A DNA stretch of 64,000 bases from Sphaeramia orbicularis (taxonomy: Eukaryota > Chordata > Actinopteri > Kurtiformes > Apogonidae), in the NCBI RefSeq assembly GCF_902148855.1, contig NC_043963.1, forward strand, positions 37,064,327 through 37,128,326, written 5' to 3'. Positions 1-29,598 of this stretch are shown here, piece after piece; the stretch's first letter is position 1, and each line of letters opens with the position of its first letter. Below the pieces are notes generated by a model, which did not search any database, was not told the origin of the DNA, and saw nothing but the letters and a program-made list of their open reading frames with translations. Position numbers and translations under genes: made by a program.

Positions 1-75
1 CCTTTATTTAACTAGGAAGAGACCCACTGAGATCGTGATCTCTTTTACCTGATCGACCTAAAGGGGACAATATAC
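1..75. repeat. Fragment of a dispersed fish repeat
   Basis: The window opens with a stretch beginning CCTTTATTTAACTAGGAAGA and containing GAGATCGTGATCTCTTTTAC. I recognise this wording as one end of a repeat scattered through many teleost genomes. It is cut by the window edge, so neither its family nor its full length can be judged. It lies in an intron of fance, upstream of the first exon seen here. Confidence 0.4.
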
Positions 76-444
76 CATATTAGCGCAATAGTTGGTGTTT
101 TTTCTGGTAGTTGGCCACAGGAAGTAATATGATACTCTTGAATTTGCAATCAGAATTGTGTTGACCAACATTACATTAATCAGCACGTTTGTTGTGTGTT
201 TCTTTGGGCTAATTTCTAAGTATTGGAATGTCATTCAATTTCTTAAATTAAAAAAAAACCTAAATTGTCATTACCTAAGTCCCCCACAAAGCTCGGAAAC
301 GCTCCGTCTTGTGTTTTAAACTTATGAGACATCTCATAAAAAACATCAGCTATGCACTAGTAATGTCTATAAGTGTTAATTTAAGACTCTTGATTTTACT
401 TGTATAGACCTATGCCTTACACAAATTTTTCCTGGTTTCTCCAG

Positions 445-3404
445 CAAACCCTTGGTCTGCCTGTTCCCAGCATTATTCAAACAAAACCTGCTGTCCTTCA
501 TTCATCTGGTCCACTCTTTTCTTCCTCGGGCCACAGTCTTCCATCTGCTTGACTGTCTCAGTCATGACTCCCCTCCAAACCCCTGGGTCGCAGCTCTGGT
601 TAGACAGCTGGGAAGAACCCTGTGCCCCCACAGTGGGGACCCTCTTTACAGTCCACTGTGCAGTCAGAGACTCCTGGACCTGTCACAGCGTCTAGGTGGC
701 TCTGGTGAGGTCGGAGGGTGGGCCAGCTGCCTCAATGGTCAAACGGTGTCATCATCTGCTTCTCAAAGTGCATCGGGTTTATCAGAGCTGGGGACACAAA
801 GGAAAAGAAAGAGCACCTTTATTGCTCTGGAATCAGACAGTGAGGAGGCTGGACAGCAGAGTAAGCGGATGAAAATGGATCTGTGTGGCAACGAGGGTCT
901 AGATGCAGGAGATCAGGGTCAGACTGAGGACACAACAGGAATATTAGAGGGTGCTTCCATTGGAGTATCAGCTGAAGCTCTGCAGCCATCACCAGATACA
1001 CCATGTGATTCCCTGCCTGAACATATAAAAGTAAGAAACACAAGCAGGCGAAATCACATTTTGAGATGATCGGCACCAGCTAGTTATTATAGCCAAGCTT
1101 TGACCAATGATTATTTTATTTACTTTAAATGCAGAATGAATGAAGATAATTTGTTTGACATTTCCTATCAGAAACAAGGAGATGCTGCTAACAGCTATTT
1201 AATTCTATGCTAAGTGGACAAAACATACATTTTATCATTAAAGAATTGGTTGGAATTTATTGGATGGCTTCTAATGATATTTTTACAGCTGTCAAACCAA
1301 TTCTACTTTTCTTCACACATGTTCTAATTAGTTTATTTTTTATTTCAAATATCAACATTTAAAACCAAAAACAACAGAAAATGATAGGGAAAAAATGTCA
1401 TTGATAACATAATATATGTATCCTTGTTTATTCAGGTTTCTGTTCTTCAAATAAAAGAACTGTTGGAAAATCAGGCAGAGGTAAGAAGAAATATTTACTT
1501 CTCAACAGGAAAAACAGAACAGATTTAAGGAGACGCCAGTGTCATGATGTGTTCCCTGTTTGATTACAGTGGGACCTGGGCTCCACAGATGTGTTCAAAG
1601 TGCTGAATGACTGTGACCCACCTCAGGTATTTTCTTAAACTATTTGGTTCACAGTATTTGCTTTGTTAACCTGAGTCATCAGTTATGCAAAGCATTCCCT
1701 TACCTTATTCCTCATTAATTTAGGTGGAGGTTTTATGTCGGATGCTGAGTTTACCCGACCTACCAGAGCAGACTCTGCCTAAACTGTGCAGCAGTGTTTT
1801 GGCTCTCTCTCCTGACCTCAGCTACAGCACAGCAGCAACATTACTGAAAAGCCTCCTGCTAGAAAAGGTACCTCAACAAATTATAAATGATGTCAAATCA
1901 GTAAATTTGTTAAGTACTGATGGAATGCTCTGCTGGTCAACATGCAGGTCCTGTCCCTGTCAGAACCAGCCTCCAGATGTCTGCTCAGTGCAGTCACATC
2001 ATTATGTAGCTCCTATCCCAGACCGATGTGCCATGCTGTAATTGGTGCAGTGCTAGAAGACAAAAACATTGGTGAGGAAACAAATCTGCACATTTAAGAA
2101 TTTAATTTAATTTAAGGGAATGTTAATTCTGGTCCACACTTAGACATAGTAGAGATGTGCCTTAATTAGTGCCTTAATACCACCTGCTGTAAAACAGAAA
2201 GAAGAGGAGGTAACAAAATCAATTCTTAACTAACAAAAAACTGATTATTTGAATTATCAATAATGGAAATATAATTGCGACTGTTATCCATTTCTGGAAA
2301 ATCCTCCTAAATCTTACACACACGACCTTTAAGTGAGCGCTTTATAATATTGTATTAATTATTATCTAATATGATATAATAGTTTTAATTTACACATATT
2401 CGCCACTATCTTGTTGTTTATTTGCACTTTTGCATTTTCTTGGTCATTATGAAGCACTTATTAATGCCTGTATTTGCCTGACCATACTCTGCAGCTGCAA
2501 GTGTTGCCTTCAAAAAAACCTCCTAATTACTGTTTATTATATTAAGAAAATACATTGTATGTGCCACAATCTTTCAGGTTGGTCGGTACTTAAGTTCTTT
2601 GCTTAACATTAATAGCAATGAAGCAGCCACCCTAGAAATAGCAGACATTCTGTATCTTGGAATAAGGAGAAAAAAAACCCTCTTCTTGCTTACGTTTGAA
2701 AATGTATTTTGTTTTTCAGGGAATCCACAAGCTGATCTGCTGAACAGACTGATAGAAAACTGCTTGGATCCCCACTACAGACTCGTGATGCTTCAGTAAT
2801 ATTATATGTTGTTTAGATAAATTACCTGCTCAGGAATGCTGTAATATGTTAAACCAAGAATCAGAGTGGACTCTTTTGTTTGTGAATTAAATATCCAAAC
2901 TTGTATCTTTTCCTCTTTAAGAATGACATTTGAAATACAGTGGAATGAGGCAGTGCTCTCCATTATTCACAGCTTACTAGATTCTAAGGTAAATCAGATG
3001 CTTACTTGGAGAAAATGTATTTGAAAACACAGTCACAATACAGTATTCAGTGTCATTGAGTTACTTGTTTTCTTTCAGCCTGACCTTCATGAAGAGCTAT
3101 TTGCACAATTCACCAAACAGCTGGTCAACCAGGCTCCTCAATTTACAAAATCTGTGAAGTTTGCCAAAATGATGCTAACAGTCCTCACCAAATACAGCAA
3201 CCACGTGAGTTTCTTTAGTGAATCAAACAATATATCAGTAGAAAGTGGGAGAAGTCATTTTAATCATTGTGTATATGTAATTTATCTTTTGTTTCCCAGG
3301 TAACTGCAGCACATAGAAACGCTCTGTCCAGTTGCCTGATGCTGAATGAGACCTTCCTCAAAAAGCCTCTGCAAGCTGCTTTGAAAAGAATCACACACAC
3401 ATAA
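445..3404 (+). CDS. fance: Fanconi anaemia group E protein, 3' part (FANCE)
   Basis: FANCE is the adaptor of the nuclear Fanconi anaemia core complex that links FANCC to FANCD2 during interstrand-crosslink repair. Nine exons are visible: 445-1030, 1436-1480, 1570-1626, 1724-1867, 1948-2071, 2720-2795, 2922-2988, 3079-3204 and 3300-3404. They join in one frame to 442 residues and end in TAA. The upstream exon or exons lie left of the window. The first exon shown carries a helical N-terminal part (PWVAALVRQLGRTLCP) followed by an acidic, serine-rich linker (SDSEEAGQQSKRMKMD). From about 1724 on is the conserved C-terminal helical-repeat domain: LPDLPEQTLPKLCSSVLALS, then SVKFAKMMLTVLTKYSNHVT and a lysine-rich end. 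These match the human C-terminal domain (LALSPDLS, AKLMLTVMTKY). All junctions are GT..AG. No damage is seen, so the gene is probably active. Confidence 0.93.
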
Positions 3405-3429
3405 AACATATTCCATGTAAAGGCATGTT

Positions 3430-3435
3430 AATAAA
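3430..3435 (+). terminator. Poly(A) signal of fance
   Basis: AATAAA lies 26 bases after the fance stop codon, which gives a very short 3' UTR. A second AATAAA-like site follows at about 4031, so longer transcripts are possible. Confidence 0.6.
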
Positions 3436-4600
3436 CCTGTATATCTGTTTCTTCTAAACAATTTCTTAGCTTGAATTCAAAACGCATGCATAAACCATTC
3501 TTATCTGATCATTTTTTTTTCTTACTGACCACTGCCACCATACAAATTCCACCTGAGGTTTTACAGGACATATTATACTGTATGTCATGTGAAACTACTA
3601 ATTTAAGGCATCTAAACTGTGAGGACTGTACACATTAAGGCACCTTCTATTATCTGTTACCGAATGTATGTAGAATAACTGTTATATAATTTATACTCCT
3701 TTGCAAAGGTGTATTTCCTGCCAATGTAATTTGATACTCTAAATTCTTTGTTTTGTTGATGATGCTCGACTGTGTGTTCTATATGTATTGTGTTGCTGAC
3801 TTTTTGATGGTGTCTGCTAAAATCCGATTTGTTGTGCAGCAGGATGGATTTCTACTAATTTGACCGTTTATTTTGTAAAGTATTAAATGTGTAAAGATTA
3901 AATTATCTGCCATGTAAAAGTGAAAAAAGAAGTTGTCGACTCATATTTTGGATTAATAGTTATCTGAAGATTTTAATGTTGCCTTTTTCTGTCATTTTTG
4001 ATACATGAATTTCTCATACGTTAATTGTTAAATAAAAATAGTTATTTATGTAATGCACATACATACATATCATGGTTAGGTAAGGTGGGTGTTTAACAGC
4101 AGTTTGTATAATTGGTTTAACATGGAAAAATATTTAATTTCCCAGAAAGAAATGCAGAAATATACATTCAGTGTTCAACTAAAATGAAACACACTTCAAT
4201 TATACATTCACTGTAGATGGAAGTTTTGTTTGTTTGTTTGTTTTTTTAGTCCATTTACTGAATTAAAAAATGGAGCGTTGCTAATTGATGCAATTGATGT
4301 TTTATTCTCAGACCTTTCCACGTAGGAACAAAACCAGTGGAAACAGCTGTGGATACTTCTGTATTTAGAATGTGCTCTTTGCTGTCATCTAGTGGACAAA
4401 GCGGAGATCACATTATAGAAAATACGCACAACATCATTTGTGTATCACTGCGATCAAAAAAGTAGTTCTTAGACTTTTAGTAAGCTTTTTACTCTTTCGT
4501 CATTCCTTCAAGGTTGCATAGATTAAGATTGTTTTTAATAGTTTAATGAAATAGATAACCTCCCATTATTTAAACTCAAGGCATGTGTTGGTTGTCTTTG
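3436..4600. other. Spacer between fance and piwil1
   Basis: AT-rich sequence with no coding exon that I can recognise. It contains short T and A runs and a TTTG microsatellite near 4230. The words around 4390 (TGTCATCTAGTGGACA) resemble a common fish dispersed repeat. No RNA gene was seen. Confidence 0.5.
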
Positions 4601-4707
4601 GGCAGCATGGGCGTAAGATTTTGTGTGTGAACAGGCTCATTACGCATTTTCACCTGTTGGCTGAGCGCGTGCAGACACGTTGTGTTGAACAGTGAAATCT
4701 TTCAAAC
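4600..4707 (+). other. Possible non-coding first exon of piwil1
   Basis: The first coding exon of piwil1 starts with a clear acceptor (TTCTTTGCAG, ending 5143) and has 21 bases of 5' UTR, so at least one upstream non-coding exon is needed. A good donor, CAAAC|GTGAGT, occurs at 4707/4708 after slightly more GC-rich sequence. The left end is only a guess; no TATA box or initiator was recognised. Confidence 0.3.
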
Positions 4708-5067
4708 GTGAGTAACATGTAAATTTGGGGAAAAAAAGTAAGTTTTAATAATAACTCTCACGAATTGTCACGAATATGTTTTATTTGATCAAGTTTTTAT
4801 CGAAGTCGAGGCATCGCTACTAGCTTACGTTAGCCGGCGTGGACTAACATAATTAGCTAGGCCTCGCCAGTTAGCTTAGCTAATGCCATGATGCTATGCA
4901 TGTATTTGTAAAAAGGCAATTTAATCGACGTTTTTATGTAACTGTTGAATTTCTCTTGATAATTTAATAGTGCTTAAAGTTAATTTACTGTGTTTAACAC
5001 AATATAATTTAAAGTTTAATCAGTGCACATTCAGTCGTCATTTTTTCAGGTATTAATGTTGCTCATT

Positions 5068-5104
<37 letters not shown>

Positions 5105-5164
5105 TTTTTACATTAATTGTTAGTTTTCATTAGTTCTTTGCAGTTGACTCATTTGTGTGTGGAA

Positions 5165-20873
<15,709 letters not shown>

Positions 20874-20879
20874 GTGACA

Positions 20880-21352
20880 GATTACTGAAGGGATTTATAC
20901 AGGTTACTGAAGGGATTTATACAAGTTACTAAGGATTTATACTGGTTACTAAGGATTTATACAGGCTACTAAGGATTTATACAAGTTACTAAGGATTTAT
21001 AAAGGTTACTAAAGATTTATACAGGTAACTGAAGGATTTATACAGGTAACTGAAGGATTTATACAAGTTACTAAGGATTTATAACGGTTACTAAAGATTT
21101 ATAAAGGTAACTGAAGGATTTATACAGGTAACTGAAGGATTTATACAAGTTACTAAGGATTTATAAAGGTTACTAAAGATTTATACAGGTAACTGAAGGA
21201 TTTATACAGGCTACTAAGGATTTATACAAGTAACTGAAGGATGTATACAGGTTACCAGGTTACTGAAGGATGTATACAGGTTAATGAAGAATTTATACAG
21301 GTTACTAAGGATTTATACAGGTTACTGAAGGATTTATACAGGTAACTGAAGG
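20880..21352 (+). repeat. Minisatellite in the piwil1 3' UTR
   Basis: About 22 head-to-tail copies of a 20-22-bp unit close to GGTTACTGAAGGATTTATACA, with variants GGTAACTGAAGG and AGTTACTAAGG. It begins seven bases after the stop codon and ends before the poly(A) signal at 21519, so it should be transcribed into the mRNA tail. The units fall into alternating types, which suggests some higher-order expansion. Confidence 0.93.
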
Positions 21353-21518
21353 GATTTATTGTTCACTTTGACATTTTTAAGTTTTAAGATTACACATCAG
21401 TTTACATTGTTTTGGTAAGAGTTGGAAACAGCCACCTGTGTGGCAGCAACTTGCTGTTGAAGGTATTAGAGGCCACAACATTTGTCAAGGTTTGTTTTTT
21501 GTTTAACTTGTGCTGTTG

Positions 21519-21524
21519 AATAAA
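21519..21524 (+). terminator. Poly(A) signal of piwil1
   Basis: AATAAA about 0.65 kb after the stop codon; the intervening 3' UTR is mostly minisatellite. No other AATAAA closer to the stop was seen. Confidence 0.55.
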
Positions 21525-21618
21525 GAGAACGAACATCTGTTGGAGGTTTGAGTAACTGGATTTCACACAAAAGACTTCCCAGGATTACTTTTTTCTCTTT
21601 TTTTTTTTTCCTCTTTAA

Positions 21619-22245
21619 AGGTGTGGGAGAGTTTCGTGAGCAACATTTCATCAAATCTGTAAAACCTCAGTCATAGCCTAAGTATCATGAATCTGTAAGT
21701 CTTTCTGTGATTACTCACCTGAATCTCTTGCATTACAGTGAACAGTTTCATAGTGCCATCCACCATAAACAGACCATATGTTTACAAACAGCCGGGAGGT
21801 AACTCGGGCATCTTCAGAATTTTGTCGCAACGTGCATTGTCAGAAGCGAAGGCGCGGCGCAGCTATATGATATTATATGGATGAAAAAAAATGCGGAAAC
21901 GGCTGAAATGCGGAAACGGCTGGAGGCATATGCATAGAGGGAAGGGAGCTCTTGCCGTTTACGCCTCGTGTCTGTAGCAGCTGCCGCTGCCAGACAGCAG
22001 AGCGAACCGGCGTTTCCCACAATGCACATCGCGACAAAATTCCAAAGATCCCCGAGTGACCTCCCGGCTTGGTGTGTAAACATATGGTCAGTTTATGGTG
22101 GATGGCACTTCGACATTGTTCACCGTAATGCAAGAGATTCAGGTGAGTAATCACAGAAAGACTTACAGATTCATGATGCTTAGGCTATGACTGAGGTTTT
22201 ACAGATTTGATGAAAAATTGCTCACAAAAGTCTCCCACACCTTCA
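21619..22245. mobile_element. Foldback element with long inverted arms
   Basis: Two arms of about 200-240 bp are inverted copies of each other around a loop of roughly 170 bp. The left arm starts GGTGTGGGAGAGTTTCGTGA and includes AAAACCTCAGTCATAG and CTTTCTGTGATTACTCACC. The right arm, read in reverse, gives GGTGTGGGAGACTTTTGTGA, the same TAG-ending phrase and the same downstream words. The loop has a direct repeat of GCGGAAACGGCTG. No target duplication was found. This may be a DNA-transposon derivative (superfamily unknown) or an inverted partial gene duplication. It lies just after the piwil1 poly(A) signal. Confidence 0.75.
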
Positions 22246-22367
22246 AAGTTCAGAGGCACAGGTCTGTAGTCATTTGGATGCACATACGCTGATGTAGTAG
22301 CAGTAACAAAGTCTGTAGTCTTTACTGTCAGGTCTTTAGGTGGAAAACCTTTAAAGAAAATAAACAA
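22185..22367 (-). pseudogene. Unidentified coding-like terminal exon
   Basis: On the minus strand, an acceptor-like tract (TTGTTTATTTTCTTTAAAG) is followed by an open frame. The frame reads GFPPKDLTVKTTDFVTATTS, then AYVHPNDYRPVPLNFEGVGD, and ends in FIKSVKPQS and TAG. The last third lies in the right foldback arm, and the left arm carries the same ending (GVGEFREQHFIKSVKPQS, then TAG) on the plus strand. Keeping the same frame and stop in both arms suggests the sequence once coded for protein, perhaps the end of a transposon gene. I do not recognise the family. Confidence 0.4.
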
Positions 22368-23104
22368 AGAAACAACAATTATTAAATTTACCTACAAATG
22401 TGCAACCATACAGTAATCTTAATGTGCAGCAATACCCAATCATTGCATAGAAAATACTTTTTTTTCCTGTTTTTATGACAAATGGCACTCTGCTTAAACC
22501 CTACCCAAACTCACTACTACAACCACAATTAACATTAACTCCAACAACTGGAAAACTACCCAGGTGGTTTACCCTTAAGGTACAAGGTAATATTTACTAT
22601 AAAACCACAAAAAAACCAACTGCTTAACTAAACCAATGGCTGCTGTATTTGCATACAGGCGGCTTTAAATCTTAATGCATTAATCACCTTTGTGCGCTCA
22701 CACAGCTGATGCCAAACCCAGGCAGGCAGCATACAGTAATACTACTGCTGTGATCAAGCTGGTTGCACTTTCCATGCTGTATATGAATGAAGCTTTATAC
22801 AGAGTAGTCTCACTGGCTGCCCCTCTACAGTTTCCAAACATCTGTAGTTGCACAGTACTCGGTGTTTCACATGAGAGCCGCAGCAGCATTCACTCCACAT
22901 TTGAATATCTCATTGCGCACTCATTTGGGACACCTGCAGTCTTTGAGGACAGCACGCGGAATGGCACGGCGCACAGCTGATGCCAATGTGGTTCTGATTG
23001 CGCTGACCTGAGACGTGGCCTCTGAATTTTACACACCTTTTTAACCTTTTCCTTCCATGTATTTTCCCACAGTGAATTTAAACCAGTTTGACTTTACACC
23101 TCCC

Positions 23105-23330
23105 ACTTCCTTATGGGTCAGAGCATCCACAGAGAGCCCAATGTGCAGCTTGATGACTTGCTCTTCTACCTCTGACAGGTTTTTGAACCTGACTGAAGGG
23201 ATTTATGGTTCACATTGACATTTTTAAGTTTTAAGATTACAAATCAGTTTAGATTGTTGTAAGAGTTGGAGACAATCACTTGTGTAAAAACTTGCTGTTT
23301 AAGATATTAGAGGCTACAGCATTAGTTCAA
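23105..23330 (+). pseudogene. Partial copy of the last piwil1 exon and 3' UTR
   Basis: Bases 23105-23175 repeat the end of piwil1 exon 20 (20803-20873). They encode FLMGQSIHREPNVQLDDLLF then YL and stop, against [20 protein letters not shown] in the gene. Similarity continues into the 3' UTR (GACATTTTTAAGTTTTAAGA, AGAGTTGGA, ACTTGCTGTT, TATTAGAGGC), matching 21350-21475. The copy lacks the minisatellite and has only one unit-like GACTGAAGGGATTTATG. The upstream half of the exon, including the catalytic-histidine segment, is missing. A nearby acceptor-like CCCACAG (23072) would lead straight into TGA, so this is not a working alternative exon as it stands. Confidence 0.85.
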
Positions 23331-24657
23331 TGACTTACTGAACAAAGTGCACTGTCTGCGTAAGGGTTACTGTAGAGGTTATTCAGACTGTTCAGCATAA
23401 ACTGTCTGGAGTAACTGCTTCTGTCAGACTTTAAACTGTTCTAATACCTCACAAAGATATCCTTTTTCTTGTATTTTTGGGTATCTTATTTGCAATACTG
23501 CAAATGTCTACAAGTGCTTCTTTTAATTCTAAAAAATTGTTTTCAAATAGTTGGTTTTTGCCTCCTGTTTTCCAAACAGTATGGCTTTAACTTGGAAAAG
23601 TATACATTTGTATTTGTTCATTATACAAGTGAGCCTTGTGGTTGAGAATTTTGATAGTTTTCTGTTAGTGGTGGTGAGTAAAAGGCTGAAACTTTTGTGT
23701 TAAAGCTAAAATGTCTGTTTAAAATGGCTCCAAAGTTTGTTTCTTCACCGACAAATACAGTTTCGTTTTGGACTAAATAGTGCATCAGTTATTCACAACA
23801 TAGCATTTTGGTTCAATCAGTAATACTAATCCACATATATTCAACCACAAATCTACCTTTAAATCTATTCCATGGGTCTTTAAATTATGTTTTGATGTTA
23901 TATCAGCTGTCATTTAGGTTCAGCTGGGGTTTTTCTGGTGTGCAATTGACCCCAAATTTGCTACTTTGTCAGTAGATCTGAGCTGAATGTTCAGCCCATG
24001 TTTACGTGTGAGGTCAGGAAGTAGGCTATGAATCTGAATGAATGTAGGTATTGTACAGAGGTCACCTCAACATCAACCAGAATGTAGGAAATCACGTCTA
24101 CTGAATTCAGACCCTAGCCATGTTTGTGCTTTACTGAATGTAACTTCAGTATTGTCTGTCTTCCCCACCAGCACCAGGAACATGCAGGAGGAACCATGAC
24201 ACCAGTCCAATTAATTCTGTCCAAGCCACCGTCTTGTGTGGCTGCGTGTGCGGCACAATTTTGGTCACACCCAATAAAATCTCACTCTAAGGGGTTTTGA
24301 GAAGTTGGCAGTCCTGAGTTTGACAGTTAACTGACCATTTCATCTCGGGAGGGGGGCAGGACACTTGTAATTTTGACTTGATGGAAATTTAGACCTGCTC
24401 TACCAAGTGATTGTAACCGAGCGTATTGAGAATGAGCCCTGACGGCGTGATGTGCCAAAAAAAAAAAATGACAGGCTTAACGTGGGAGGCACTTTATTTC
24501 TCCACACACCGTCCTTAACACAGCAGCCCTCACAACTCAGCGCTTCCACCCACACCACACTTCCTGCCTTCACAATAAAAGCACTCCTCGCCACATCCTG
24601 TCAGTTTACATGAACAAATCCTTCCACAAATGGGCAGAACAGAAACATCGCTTACAT

Positions 24658-24859
24658 CACAGGTGTCAAACTCCGGTCCTCGAGGGCCGGTATCCTGCAT
24701 GTTTTAGATGTTTCCCCCTTCCAGCACACCTGACGGTCGTTATCAGGCTTCTGCAGAGTTGGATGATAGGCTCATCATTTGAATCAGGTGTGTTGGAAGA
24801 GGGAAACATCTAAAACATGCAGGATACCGGCCCTTGAGGATCTGAGTTTGACACCTCTG
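24658..24859. mobile_element. hAT MITE with perfect 8-bp target duplication
   Basis: The element runs CACAGGTGTCAAACTCCGG to GAGTTTGACACCTCTG and is almost a perfect palindrome overall. It is flanked by GCTTACAT on both sides (24650-24657 and 24860-24867). The interior matches the element at 7738 (CATGTTTTAGATGTTTCCC, CCAGCACACCTGA). This is a classic non-autonomous hAT insertion, upstream of rpl10a. Confidence 0.85.
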
Positions 24860-25284
24860 GCTTACATGATGAATCAACTTTGTGTTATATATTGTGAACT
24901 TGGTGTGTATTATCCTGGTAATTTCTCTGCGTGAGAAATGCAAGGTGTAGCATGTGAATGGGTTGAAATGCGTGGGCGTGAGACATGAGATCCCTGCATT
25001 TTATCCATGAACTGTACAGAACAAATTGGCACATTTAAACACCATGAAATGTAATGTAGAATACAACAGGCACACAGAGAGTACCAAAAAGTAGAGGTAC
25101 TTCAAGGGTAAATATTACAGGTAGATAAAAGAACAAGTAAAACAAATCGTTAAAAAAGAGGGAAAAAGGTAAAAACAAAATCAACAAAATCTTTAAAAAA
25201 AAAAGATGTATTTTTTATTGAAGGCAGCGGCGCATTTCGATGACGTCACAATCGGCCCCCTTTAATGTGTGTAACTTCCTCCTG

Positions 25285-25300
25285 AACTTCCTTTTCACCG
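25285..25300 (+). promoter_or_regulatory. 5' TOP-like start of rpl10a
   Basis: A pyrimidine stretch (CTTCCTTTTCACC) lies about 35 bases before the start codon. Ribosomal protein mRNAs begin with such a terminal oligopyrimidine tract, through which mTOR signalling controls translation. The exact transcription start is inferred, not seen. Confidence 0.5.
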
Positions 25301-25329
25301 TAGCAAGACGAGAGGGACAAGCTACCGAG

Positions 25330-27995
<2,666 letters not shown>

Positions 27996-28012
27996 ACTAC
28001 AACTTTTCTATT

Positions 28013-28018
28013 AATAAA
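28013..28018 (+). terminator. Poly(A) signal of rpl10a
   Basis: AATAAA 18 bases after the stop codon gives the very short 3' UTR usual for ribosomal protein genes. Confidence 0.75.
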
Positions 28019-28029
28019 ATGTGGAGATG

Positions 28030-29526
28030 CTCCAAAGTTGACTCTGGGCCTTTCTTTGACAATTTTGTGTCTGCACAGTTGTTGGGTGTTTTTTTCTTTT
28101 TTTTTTTGGTGGATGATCTCTTAGGTAGTTAGTTTATCGTTCTGAAGGGTTCACTGAAAATGATTTTTTAAAAAAAAAGAAAAACTTGCTGAGAATCATA
28201 CACTGCCACTTCCCTTGCTTATTGTGGAAACTTATTTTTTTTCTCATAAATTTTCAACTCAACTTCACTTAAAGCTATACCTACCAATCTGGCATTTCAC
28301 ACAGCACTTAGTAAAAAATTGAGCATGAACAACCCACCTCCCTCCAAAGCCCTGCCTGCTTCCCCCTGCCCGAGTTCTGACGCTCCCCTCCTCTCACCTG
28401 ATGCTGGAGGTGCGTTCTGCTTCGGTGTGGCCGTGGACCCCTCCCTCAGCAGTCAGACAGATTGTCCATCTGCCACAGCTCCTGTTTCATTAGGAGACCC
28501 TGTATTTAAGGGTCTGGTCTGTGTAGTGCTGGGGTGCCCAGGCGATGGTTGTGCATATTTTCTGGGGACACCTGAGGTTTCATAGTCCATACATTTATCA
28601 TCCTACACTCAGTGACACCACATATGTGTATGCAGAGTCCTGTGTTCATAAAAGCTGACCTTTGTGCAGATAGTCTGCAGTCATGTACACTCGACTCCCA
28701 GACTTCCTCTCCATCCTTCATTCACTGGACCCTGACGGCTGCAATCAGGTTCTGTTTGTTCCTCTTGGTTGTTTAATCTGTTTTTTCCCTTCTGTACATG
28801 CATTTGAGTCCTATCCATCCACATCCCTAGACGGGAGACTGCGGTCAGTGACAGGAGGAGCAGCACGAGTGGAACGTCAGATTCAGAGGTACTGATATCA
28901 GATGCAGGAGGGCGGTAATGGATGACTGACAGGAGGCTCAGCCATGCTCGGCCAATTATTTTATTAGGATTGAATAAAATGATTGGTCAGACTTTTATCA
29001 GAAATACATGAGAATTAAACATTTTTGAGTTTCAGAACCTGGTGGATTTCTTTTACATTTTAGTTTGACACGCCTATTAGGAGCATTTTAAGATTACAAA
29101 AGAAAAGTGTAAAAATGCTACATCATACAGTAAAGCGTTAACATAACTTGGTGTCTGCTGACCCATGATAGTCCTGGTTCCTGATGTTTTTATTAACCTT
29201 TGTCATTACTGCAGTGATACCCTTAAAGGGATAAAATAAATGGAAGTGTTAAAATCATAATGAAATAATCAGTTAAATTTTTGTATTTTCAGTTATTGAA
29301 GATCTTATTACATGTATGGAGAGGGTGGGTCTAGATACAACTTCTAAACTTACAGAATTCAAGGAAAAGATCATTTGAACTAAGGCTTGCATGTCAAATT
29401 CATACAACCATCATGAGATGACCTCTCTGGAATTTTTCTGGTGAATTGGTGGGTGAGGCTGTTCAGTGACACCCTTAGTAATAAAACAATTCCAAGACAG
29501 AAGACCAATGGCCTTGTAATAATCCA
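28030..29526. other. Gene-free spacer between rpl10a and ngrn
   Basis: No exon, RNA gene or clear repeat could be recognised. A GC-richer patch at about 28320-28590 has an open frame on the plus strand, but its low-complexity Pro/Ser composition and lack of any family resemblance argue against a gene. The two flanking genes converge here. Confidence 0.5.
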
Positions 29527-29532
29527 TTTATT
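29527..29532 (-). terminator. Poly(A) signal of ngrn
   Basis: TTTATT on the plus strand reads AATAAA on the minus strand, about 67 bases after the ngrn stop codon. Confidence 0.5.
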
Positions 29533-29598
29533 CTGCTGGGCAGTTATTAATAGAAAAATACTTCTCATTCATATATTAACATTACTTGTGGCAAATCC

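Noticed and set aside
23060-23175. The downstream piwil1 exon copy as an alternative last exon
   Set aside because: The only acceptor-like site nearby would join exon 19 directly to TGA, and the segment with the catalytic histidine is absent.
28319-28585. An 88-residue open frame in a GC-rich patch after rpl10a
   Set aside because: Low-complexity Pro/Ser composition, no splice signals, no family resemblance, and it is downstream of a strong poly(A) signal.
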